This document shows, one piece after another, positions 1 to 5,191 of a stretch of DNA of 6,309 nt (its first letter is position 1; each line of letters opens with the position of its first letter). This stretch comes from Spirochaetaceae bacterium (lineage in GTDB: Bacteria; Spirochaetota; Spirochaetia; Treponematales; Breznakiellaceae). The stretch spans positions 1 through 6,309 of the forward strand of contig JAITJK010000188.1 in assembly GCA_031278935.1 (NCBI GenBank), read 5' to 3'. The translations under genes were made by a program, and so were the position numbers. The notes beneath the pieces are model-generated. The model saw only the letters and a list, made by a program, of their open reading frames with translations. It searched no databases and had not been told where the DNA came from.

Positions 1-1
1 G

Positions 2-220
2 CGGATTAGTCTCATCGGTATTAGCGTCCTGGGGGCTCTGGCTTCCAATGGGGCCCAGCTCCTTTTGGCCAGGGTTTTCTTGTTCGGCCCCTCGGTTACG
101 TTGCTGATTCCCCCGGTGCTGATCGCCGGGACCCTCACGGGTGCGAGCCTGGGGGTCTTCTGCGAGACCTTTATAAGGCGCTCCCACTGGTACCGTCGGC
201 GCCTCCCCTCACGGTTATGA
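2..220 (+). CDS. Gx transporter family / heptaprenyl diphosphate synthase component I-like membrane protein, C-terminal part
   Basis: Only the last 72 codons are in the window; the frame is open from base 2 to the TGA at 218-220. The fragment begins with a hydrophobic helix rich in Gly and Ala containing ISVLGALASNGAQLLLA, followed by a second long hydrophobic stretch (LFGPSVTLLIPPVLIAGTLTG) and a short basic tail (RRSHWYRRRLPSRL). The pattern G-A-L-A-x-N-x-x-Q-L near the C-terminus is what I remember from the family called heptaprenyl diphosphate synthase component I or Gx transporter. That family is placed among ECF S-component-like membrane proteins and is a multi-pass inner-membrane protein; its substrate is unsettled, and the synthase name is probably misleading outside Bacillus. 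The stop overlaps the next start as ATGA, so the two genes are probably translated together. The assignment rests on a short C-terminal piece and on memory of the family. Confidence 0.7.
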   Translation, partial: RISLIGISVLGALASNGAQLLLARVFLFGPSVTLLIPPVLIAGTLTGASLGVFCETFIRRSHWYRRRLPSRL

Positions 221-858
221 AGGGTCTTCGAGGTTGCGCCGGGACCGCCTGGGAAGAGGCCATAAGCAGCCGGGACCGGTTCCTGTCTGGGGTGATTATG
301 GCTGTGGCGTTTATGGCGAATCCCGATCCCCTCTTGCGGGCGGCACAATTTTTGCTTTTTTGGGGGTATGCCGCAAAGAGTGGCAAGCAGCAGCGGCCCT
401 GGTTTACCCTTTTGGTCATGGGGGGTATCGTGTTTTTCAATCTCTTGGTTCCCTACGGCAGGGTGATTGCCGTCCTGGGACCCTTTCCCCTTACCGCGGG
501 GGCGCTTCGCGCGGGGCTTGATAAGGCCCTGACCCTAGAAGGGCTTATTCTGCTTTCCAAGGCGTGTATTCGCACGGATTTACGCCTCCCCGGCTTTGTG
601 GGGTCTCTTTTGGCGGAATCTTTTCGGATATTTGAAGGGATTACCCGACGAAAAGCCCTGATAACCCCTAAACGTCTCATCCAGGGCTTGGACGAGCTAC
701 TGCTGGAACTCAGCGCGGAGCAATCTCTTCTGGCGGAACACCGTGGTTTCCTGGAGGAGGTAAAGAGTGAGAGCACCCTACTAGGACGGCTCCTTTTAGG
801 AGGGGCCCTAGCCTTGGTTGTGGGGCTTACCTGCCTGGGCTTTCTCGGCCTTTTCTGA
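217..858 (+). CDS. hypothetical membrane protein, distantly EcfT/CbiQ-like, coupled to the Gx transporter gene
   Basis: The protein has 213 residues and I cannot name it firmly. Hydrophobic segments lie at about residues 22-52, 62-92 and 103-117, with a final membrane helix at about 189-212. Between them, residues 120-185 form a charged, helical cytoplasmic-looking section (RRKALITPKRLIQGLDELLLELSAEQ is split here by its charge pattern into two short helices). The stretch GPFPLTAGALRAGLDKALTLEGLILLSKA (about residues 88-116) recalls the region of CbiQ/EcfT transmembrane proteins in which a glycine-rich 'G-AL-GL-AL' helix precedes the coupling helices, but the Ala-Arg-Gly coupling motifs of true EcfT are not evident. 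Start: ATG 217 overlaps the upstream TGA (ATGA) and has no good ribosome binding site, which fits translational coupling; Met28 (298) is the alternative. The last 51 bases are antisense to the end of selB. No ATPase gene is visible nearby, so a transport role is only inferred. Confidence 0.75.
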   Translation: MKGLRGCAGTAWEEAISSRDRFLSGVIMAVAFMANPDPLLRAAQFLLFWGYAAKSGKQQRPWFTLLVMGGIVFFNLLVPYGRVIAVLGPFPLTAGALRAGLDKALTLEGLILLSKACIRTDLRLPGFVGSLLAESFRIFEGITRRKALITPKRLIQGLDELLLELSAEQSLLAEHRGFLEEVKSESTLLGRLLLGGALALVVGLTCLGFLGLF

Positions 859-2838
859 CGTAAATGGTAGGTGGCGGGTATCTCCGACGCGCTGGGTCAA
901 GCCTTGAGCGTCCAGGAAATCCAGCATGGCCAGGCTAGATTTCCGGTTCACCCCCAAGGCATCCCGTAGGGAAGCCACCGTTATATCCCCGGTCATAGAC
1001 CTAAGCAGGGTGAGAAGCTCCTTCTGCGTTTTGCGGGGGAATACAAGGCCCCCATCAATGATCCGTAAGCCCTCATGTTCCCGGAGATACGCAAGGGCCC
1101 GCTTCATATAGGCAGGCGAGACGCCGGTCTTGAACCTGTCTTCAAGGTCCGATAGTTTGAGTAGATTAAAACCCGCGCCTTCGCTCTCCACCTGAATCCG
1201 AGCCGCAAGATCCATAAGCTTTTTATCTCCTTGCTCCCGGTGTTCGCTCAGGCGATACACCGTCTTTCCCTGCACCGCAATGGCGGTGATACCCTCACCG
1301 GCCATAAGCCCCAGGAGCGCTTTGCCATTCGCACCGCTCATCTTGTGCGCCCCGAGCAGGGTCGTCAAGGCGGCGAGGAGTTTCTCCGCATCGAGACCTG
1401 AGCGTTCAGGATACCGGGCATGAAAATCCTCAAGGAACCGCAACACCCTACGGCGCGCTCGGCGGAACGCAGGCAGAGAAATGAAATATGGGGAGGGGCC
1501 GAAGGACAACAACTCGTCGGAGTCCTCGGAATCCCTAGATTGCGCCGATTCCGCCGCCATGGCCACTAGGCTCTCCTCGAAGGTCCCGGGATCCATCTGG
1601 GATAAAGCCTTGAGGTCGGATACCGCGAGGAGGCCCCGATCCTGAATCAAGGCCCGAAGCAGGGAAACCGGGCCGAAATGGTCCGTAAGGCTCGTGAGCA
1701 ACCGGGCTTTTTCCCGCCGCTCCACCAGGCCTTTGGCGGTTTCGGCGTTAGGCAACAGCATCCGGCCCCCGCCGATGGTGGTAAGGGGACTGTAAAAGCG
1801 GATCACGAAGCGCTGGCCTGCCATAACCACCAGGGGAGATTCAGTGATAAGCTGCACCGGAGCGCCGCTTCCCGGTGGGACGATAGCCTTCTTCTTGTCC
1901 CCTTCCAAGTTGAGTAACGACACCCGGGCAATAAGGTCGGCGGTCCCGGTATGAAGGCGCACCCGTTGCCAGTGGGAGACGCCCCGCGGGGCCGAGGGAA
2001 GAACTTCAAGCCAGGCGTCCATGCAGGAGGTGGCTATAAACGCCCCGGGTGCACAGACCACGGCGCCCCGCTGGAGTAGCTCTAACGGAACAGAGGTGAG
2101 GTTCACCGCCACCCGCTGGCCGGAGCGTACCCTCTGGACTGCAGCGCCATGGGTTTGCAGGGAACGCACCTTGGCGCTCATACCGGCGGGCATAATCGCC
2201 ACCTCGTCGCCCACCGATAGGCGTCCTTGATAGGAGGTCCCGGTTACCACGGCGCCGAATCCCTTTTGGCTGAAGACCCGGTCAATAGGGAGGAAGAAGG
2301 TCCCCGAACCGCTTCGAGGGGCTAGGGTACTCAGGATACGCTCCAGTTCCTCAAGGAGCCGAGAAATTCCCACGCCGGTGCGGGATGAGACCGGCAGGAT
2401 GGGCGCACCTTCGAGGCAGCTTCCTCGGATAAGCTCCGAAGCTTCTTCCCGGGCGAGTTCCAGGGTTTCGCCGTCCACCAGGTCCTGCTTGGTCAGGGTT
2501 ACTACCCCTCGTTTGATCCCCAGTAGGCGAAGGATGTCCAGATGCTCCCGGGTTTGGGGCATGACCCCCTCGCTCGCGGCGATTACCAGTATGGCGGCGT
2601 CCATGCCTGTAGCTCCCGCAGCCATCTGCCGGATGAACCGCTCGTGTCCCGGAACGTCGATGATGCTCACCGTCTTGCCGCTTCCCAGGGTTAAAGGGGC
2701 AAAACCCAGTTCGATGGTGATGCCCCGGCGTTTTTCCGCTTCCAGGCGGTCGCAATCCACTCCGGTCATGGCTTGCACCAAGGCGGTTTTTCCGTGATCA
2801 ATATGCCCGGCAGTGCCGAAGATGAAAGGATATTCCAT
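808..2838 (-). CDS. selB: selenocysteine-specific translation elongation factor SelB
   Basis: SelB is the cytoplasmic GTPase that brings Sec-tRNA(Sec) to the ribosome at UGA codons followed by a SECIS hairpin. The 676-residue protein opens with a translational GTPase domain: G1 GHIDHGKT (11-18), G2 GITIE (39-43), G3 DVPGH (61-65), G4 TKQD (116-119) and an SSRTG G5-type motif (151-155). Domain 2 begins near 181 (FFLPIDRVFSQKGFGAVVTG) and domain 3 follows from about 270, with the family-typical end FVIRFYSPLTTIGGGRML (344-361). The remainder, about 380-665, is the SelB-specific tail of winged-helix domains that binds the SECIS RNA. It is somewhat longer than the roughly 614 residues of E. coli SelB, as is common. 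The ATG at 2838 fits the conserved N-terminus and has GAGGGG about ten bases upstream. The gene stands alone: no selA, selD or tRNA-Sec gene is in view. Its end overlaps the opposing membrane-protein gene by 51 bases. Presence of selB implies the organism makes selenoproteins. Confidence 0.97.
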   Translation of the reverse strand: MEYPFIFGTAGHIDHGKTALVQAMTGVDCDRLEAEKRRGITIELGFAPLTLGSGKTVSIIDVPGHERFIRQMAAGATGMDAAILVIAASEGVMPQTREHLDILRLLGIKRGVVTLTKQDLVDGETLELAREEASELIRGSCLEGAPILPVSSRTGVGISRLLEELERILSTLAPRSGSGTFFLPIDRVFSQKGFGAVVTGTSYQGRLSVGDEVAIMPAGMSAKVRSLQTHGAAVQRVRSGQRVAVNLTSVPLELLQRGAVVCAPGAFIATSCMDAWLEVLPSAPRGVSHWQRVRLHTGTADLIARVSLLNLEGDKKKAIVPPGSGAPVQLITESPLVVMAGQRFVIRFYSPLTTIGGGRMLLPNAETAKGLVERREKARLLTSLTDHFGPVSLLRALIQDRGLLAVSDLKALSQMDPGTFEESLVAMAAESAQSRDSEDSDELLSFGPSPYFISLPAFRRARRRVLRFLEDFHARYPERSGLDAEKLLAALTTLLGAHKMSGANGKALLGLMAGEGITAIAVQGKTVYRLSEHREQGDKKLMDLAARIQVESEGAGFNLLKLSDLEDRFKTGVSPAYMKRALAYLREHEGLRIIDGGLVFPRKTQKELLTLLRSMTGDITVASLRDALGVNRKSSLAMLDFLDAQGLTQRVGDTRHLPFTSEKAEKAQAGKPHNQG

Positions 2839-2860
2839 GTTTTCACTGCCCCTCGATTTC

Positions 2861-2965
2861 CTACAGTCCCACGCTTCCGCCGGACTTCTGGGTGAGGCGC
2901 CATTTTGCCGAAGCCTCGTTTTGGGGATTTCTCCGTTGGATTTTGTTTAACCTCATGACTGCCAT
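2861..2965 (-). pseudogene. 34-codon ORF, probable truncated start of an HU/IHF-like DNA-binding protein gene
   Basis: On the minus strand an ATG at 2965, preceded by a near-perfect Shine-Dalgarno sequence (GGAGGAG, spacing 3 bases), opens a 34-codon frame ending at a TAG 22 bases before selB. The peptide contains RLNKIQRRNPQNEASAKW then RLTQKSGGSVGL. From memory, the pattern 'K-x-x-x-R-x-N-P-x-x-P-x-A-P-x-K-W-Y-x-x-x-x-S-G-x-V' marks the N-terminus of the longer HU-like (HU domain, IHF-related) DNA-binding proteins found in Bacteroidetes and spirochaetes, which run to about 100 or more residues. Here the frame stops just where the HU fold would begin, so I read it as the 5' remnant of a lost gene. 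Alternatives are a real short leader peptide for selB, or a chance frame. It is translated from the same mRNA that carries selB if the promoter at 2995-3023 is used. Confidence 0.4.
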
Positions 2966-2968
2966 AGT

Positions 2969-2975
2969 CTCCTCC
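2969..2975 (-). promoter_or_regulatory. strong Shine-Dalgarno sequence (GGAGGAG) ahead of the short ORF upstream of selB
   Basis: GGAGGAG followed by ACT and then ATG is the best ribosome binding site in the window, stronger than the one directly before selB (GAGGGG, ten bases away). It supports the idea that the 34-codon frame at 2861-2965 was, or still is, translated. Spacing of three bases from the last G is short, but the sequence offers alternative registers within the purine run. Confidence 0.5.
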
Positions 2976-2994
2976 AAAAGTGTTGCGCGTTTTT

Positions 2995-3023
2995 ATCGTA
3001 AGGTCTAGATATATTTTCATCAA
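2995..3023 (-). promoter_or_regulatory. candidate sigma-70-type promoter for the short ORF and selB
   Basis: Read on the minus strand, TTGATG (3018-3023) and TACGAT (2995-3000) are separated by exactly 17 bases; each matches four of six consensus positions (TTGACA, TATAAT). The spacer contains the AT-rich run AAAATATATCTAG. Transcription would start near 2988, leaving about 20 bases before the ATG at 2965 and placing selB downstream on the same message. This is the only convincing promoter I see upstream of selB. It is prediction from consensus only. Confidence 0.4.
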
Positions 3024-3040
3024 GTGATCTTACAAGGAGA

Positions 3041-3180
3041 TTAGGTATTGGTATCATCTTCTGAACAAATTCCGCTAAAAAACGCAAATGCAGAGAATGC
3101 TCGTCTCGATTGCTTCGTCGCTTTGCTCCTCGCCATAGCAACCACGCCCAGACCCCCTTACCCCGCAGTCCCCAGTAAGT
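3041..3180 (-). repeat. degenerate copy of a dispersed repeat with a GCGAGGAGCAAAGCGACGAAG-type core
   Basis: Read on the minus strand, the core at about 3106-3141 is TTGCTATGGCGAGGAGC followed by AAAGCGACGAAGCAATC. Its ends are partly inverted (TTGCTATGGCG against CGACGAAGCAA, 8 of 11 positions pair). Translated, it gives MARSKATKQS, which closely resembles the 'ARSEATKQS' string that appears repeatedly in spurious proteins from several unrelated bacterial genomes carrying this interspersed repeat. The frame runs from an ATG at 3136 to a TAA at 3041 (31 codons), preceded by GVVA; the familiar upstream glycine-rich lead-in (LRGKGG) is in another frame because a G run seems one base short. Outer borders are guessed; the conserved-looking part may start as far out as 3180. 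I infer a non-coding repeat, not a gene. Confidence 0.55.
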
Positions 3181-3183
3181 GGT

Positions 3184-3212
3184 TTGAACAATAGCAGGAT
3201 TAGCACTATGAT
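3184..3212 (+). promoter_or_regulatory. candidate sigma-70-type promoter for the IclR-family gene
   Basis: TTGAAC (3184-3189) and TATGAT (3207-3212) are separated by exactly 17 bases and match four and five of six consensus positions. This is the best promoter match in the window. Predicted transcription start is about 3219-3220. It collides with the two upstream candidate starts of the regulator: the TTG at 3184 is the -35 box and the ATG at 3208 lies in the -10 box, which leaves the ATG at 3220 as an essentially leaderless start if this promoter is the one used. Confidence 0.45.
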
Positions 3213-3228
3213 AGGGTACATGGATCAT
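3208..3228 (+). promoter_or_regulatory. possible operator dyad over the -10 box and start of the IclR-family gene
   Basis: ATGAT (3208-3212) and ATCAT (3224-3228) form a 5-base inverted repeat with an 11-base centre, lying across the predicted -10 box and transcription start. IclR-family proteins commonly repress their own promoters by binding such dyads, so this would be a sensible place for one. Five paired bases are weak evidence and could be chance. Confidence 0.2.
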
Positions 3229-4035
3229 AAAAAAGGTGTAGTCGCAGGAAAGAAATGGAATAGCGCGGGGGTTAAGAAAAATCAATCCCTCAGAAAGGCC
3301 CTTCACATTCTGGAGGGTATGACCACTATCCATACACCCGCACGGTTACAGGACATTGCTCAAAGCCTGGGGATGCCCCAGAGTACCGTGCTGCGGTTCT
3401 TGAATACGTATAGTGATTTCGGCTATGTGCAGCAGGACCCGGCCACGGCTTGTTATTACCTGACCTTGAAATTAACCGAACTGGGACTGAGAACCAAGGA
3501 TCATTTCCCCTTCCCCCATTCCCTGCTAAAATATATCAAACAAATCGCCCGGACTTTCCAGGAATCTTCATCCCTGTGCGTCGAGCAGGATATGCAGATG
3601 GTCTACATCGCCATCGAAGAAGGCCCGGACCGGACGCTACAAACGCTTCAGCGGATTGGCAAGATCGCCCCCATGCACGCCACGGGAGTGGGTAAATTGC
3701 ACCTGATGAACTATTCGGAAAAACAGCTCGCCGCCCTGGAACAAAAATATGGCCTTCCCCAATATACGAGCCACACCATCCATACCCGAGATGCCCTGAA
3801 GACCGAGATCGAGCGGGTGAAACAGAACGGTTACGCAGTGGATGATCAGGAATGTGAGGTCGGCGTCCGGTGTATCGCGGTACCGGTGCGGGACTATACC
3901 GGCAAGGTGGCGGCGGGTATCAGTATGTCCGCCCCGGTTACCCGGTTGGATATGCCCAAAATTGCCGAAATCGCCGGGTTCTTCAAAGACATAAGCCGAA
4001 AAGCCTCTTTGGAACTGGGCTGGGATCCCCGGTAA
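3208..4035 (+). CDS. IclR-family transcriptional regulator
   Basis: This is a DNA-binding regulator whose C-terminal domain binds a small molecule, often an aromatic acid, glyoxylate or sugar-acid breakdown product. From ATG 3208 it has 275 residues. After a basic N-terminal leader, the winged helix-turn-helix spans about 25-95 (NQSLRKALHILEGM, then DIAQSLGMPQSTVLRFLNTY with the recognition helix, then the wing at GYVQQDPATACYYLT). The IclR effector domain follows at about 105-270, with MHATGVGK (156-163), the DDQECEVGVRCIAVPV block (212-227) and AGISMSAP (236-243), all typical positions. Start choice is uncertain: ATG 3208 has AGGA eight bases upstream, ATG 3220 would suit the predicted promoter, and TTG 3184 gives 283 residues but falls in the -35 box. 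No catabolic operon adjoins it, so its target and ligand cannot be read from context; it may act on itself or on distant genes. Confidence 0.93.
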   Translation: MIGYMDHKKGVVAGKKWNSAGVKKNQSLRKALHILEGMTTIHTPARLQDIAQSLGMPQSTVLRFLNTYSDFGYVQQDPATACYYLTLKLTELGLRTKDHFPFPHSLLKYIKQIARTFQESSSLCVEQDMQMVYIAIEEGPDRTLQTLQRIGKIAPMHATGVGKLHLMNYSEKQLAALEQKYGLPQYTSHTIHTRDALKTEIERVKQNGYAVDDQECEVGVRCIAVPVRDYTGKVAAGISMSAPVTRLDMPKIAEIAGFFKDISRKASLELGWDPR

Positions 4036-4048
4036 CCCGCCAGACCCT

Positions 4049-5191
4049 TTAGCTTGGGCTTTTTGCCTTCGGCTTCTTGCGTTTCAGAAGCCGCGCCTTT
4101 TTCCGCAGGACCTCCAAAAGATTAAAGAAGCCCCAAACTAAAGGCCAGTAGGCATAATCCCAGCTGCCCGGACGGTGGATAATCCGCCCACCGAACCCGG
4201 TCTTGAAGCGGTACAGCCCGGCCATAGGATGCTCCGGGTCCGCCCGGGGGGGGATGCCGAAGAGATCATAGATGGTACAACCCAGGGCGCGGGCGTCCTG
4301 CACAGCCCGCCATTGGAGGGCATAGGGCGCCATGAGATTGCGCTTCTTATCCGAAGAGGCCCCATACAGATACACTGCGGTCTCCTTGCGAAACAGGACC
4401 ACCACTGCGGCCAAGAGGTCTCCTTCATGCTCCGCCAGGTATAGCCGGAGATTTAGCGCTTCCTGGGCCTGCCGTTCCGGGCCGTATTCCCGGTAGTGGG
4501 TAAAGAGGCCGGTATAATAGTCGCTGCTATGAATGGCAATGCGGTCTCGTTTGGCGGTCTCTTTAAGAAGCTCATAAAACGCAAGCACCTCTTCCGCGGG
4601 AGCCTCCCGTACCTGGACCCCCTTCTTGTGGGCCAACTGAATGTTATACCGCCATTTGCTCTTCATGGCTTTAAGAATCTGCTCTTCCGGGAGGGCGAGG
4701 TCCAAGAGGACCGTGTCTGGGGGCTGCACATCCGCGCCGGCAGGGGAAAAAGGCGGATATATGGCCGGCGGCGCGGTTTCCGGTCCTTCGGTGTACCAGG
4801 GCGGATCAAAACGGATAAAGGCGGTGTTCTCAGGCAGGAAAGCTTGCAAGGCCTGGGCAAGCTCCCGCAGGGCCTGATTCCGGGCCTCGTCTTGGGACGG
4901 AAAGCCCTGGGGTAACTCCGGCCCCCAAGGCACATAGGCAAAAGAAAAACCCAGCCCCAGACGCCTTCGGATTAAAAGCAGGGGCTTTATTCCCCCCTCC
5001 CCCCAATCAGCGAGAAAGGCCCGGGTATTCCAGGCGAACCGGGCCTTAAAGCTGCCCCAAAACCCTGACTGTAAAAAAGAAGAGGCCTCCTTACATTGGG
5101 TGAGGTCCGTAGGCAGAATACTCTTGAGGTAGCGCCCCGGCAGGGAAGGACCGTGGACCGCTTCCCTCTTACGCTGTCCACGGAACGCCAC
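4049..5191 (-). CDS. FemAB/FemX-type peptidoglycan interpeptide-bridge aminoacyltransferase
   Basis: Enzymes of this family move an amino acid from aminoacyl-tRNA to the side chain of lipid II on the cytoplasmic face of the membrane, starting or extending the peptidoglycan cross-bridge. The 380-residue protein shows the two-GNAT-fold layout: fold one about 25-190 (FLQSGFWGSFKARFAW at 39-54, FAYVPWGPEL at 84-93, ending in the SKWRYNIQLAHKKGV helix at 178-192), then fold two about 196-345 (LRLYLAEHEGDLLAAVVVLF, YLYGASS at 275-281, APYALQWRAVQDARALGCTIYDLFGIPP, LYRFKTGFGG). The acceptor-site FGIPP and KTGFGG strings are family signatures. I see no long coiled-coil arm as in staphylococcal FemA. 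The tail (366-378) is strongly basic and may touch tRNA or membrane lipid. Start GTG 5191 shares its last base with the metG stop (TAGTG) and has GAGGTG five bases upstream. Which amino acid it adds cannot be told. Homopolymer tracts in the gene are listed separately. It converges on the IclR gene, with 13 bases between stops. Confidence 0.9.
   Translation of the reverse strand: MAFRGQRKREAVHGPSLPGRYLKSILPTDLTQCKEASSFLQSGFWGSFKARFAWNTRAFLADWGEGGIKPLLLIRRRLGLGFSFAYVPWGPELPQGFPSQDEARNQALRELAQALQAFLPENTAFIRFDPPWYTEGPETAPPAIYPPFSPAGADVQPPDTVLLDLALPEEQILKAMKSKWRYNIQLAHKKGVQVREAPAEEVLAFYELLKETAKRDRIAIHSSDYYTGLFTHYREYGPERQAQEALNLRLYLAEHEGDLLAAVVVLFRKETAVYLYGASSDKKRNLMAPYALQWRAVQDARALGCTIYDLFGIPPRADPEHPMAGLYRFKTGFGGRIIHRPGSWDYAYWPLVWGFFNLLEVLRKKARLLKRKKPKAKSPS
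4246..4253 (-). repeat. C8 homopolymer in the coding strand of the Fem-type gene
   Basis: Eight G on the plus strand, eight C in the coding strand, spanning the last base of Ile313, Pro314, Pro315 and the first base of Arg316 of the FGIPP motif. The Pro-Pro is a conserved part of the family signature, so the codons are constrained, but both prolines use CCC, giving the long run. A slip of one base would shift the last 65 residues out of frame. Confidence 0.9.
4992..5004 (-). repeat. G6-A-G6 tract in the coding strand of the Fem-type gene
   Basis: The plus strand reads six C, one T, six C; the coding strand is GGGGGGAGGGGGG and encodes Trp-Gly-Glu-Gly-Gly at residues 63-67. It is the most G-rich point in the window and lies early in the gene, where a one-base slip would remove nearly the whole enzyme. 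Confidence 0.9.

Noticed and set aside
790..802. Perfect small hairpin CTCCT-TTT-AGGAG just past the selB stop, a possible terminator
   Set aside because: Five-base stem and no following U run on either strand; it lies within the coding sequence of the membrane protein.
856..858. UGA end of the membrane protein as a selenocysteine codon, given selB next door
   Set aside because: The frame closes again within four codons (CGT AAA TGG TAG), and no cysteine-type active site would be placed there.
2482..2493. SelB G4 motif reads TKQD where many GTPases have NKxD
   Set aside because: TKxD is usual for SelB proteins, including E. coli SelB, so it is not a defect.
2829..2900. tRNA-Sec gene near selB
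   Set aside because: I looked for a long acceptor stem, a TCA anticodon loop and a T-loop in the selB upstream region and found none.
2953..3333. 126-residue minus-strand frame across the selB upstream region
   Set aside because: It runs through the repeat, a promoter and the 5' end of the IclR gene, with no family resemblance; the repeat core is read out of its usual frame.
4036..4090. Bidirectional terminator between the convergent IclR and Fem-type genes
   Set aside because: Only three-base stems (for example GCC-TTC-GGC) can be formed, and most of the stretch is Fem coding sequence.
4175..4915. Plus-strand open frames opposite the Fem-type gene
   Set aside because: Low-complexity, arginine- and glycine-rich shadows of a well-supported gene on the other strand.
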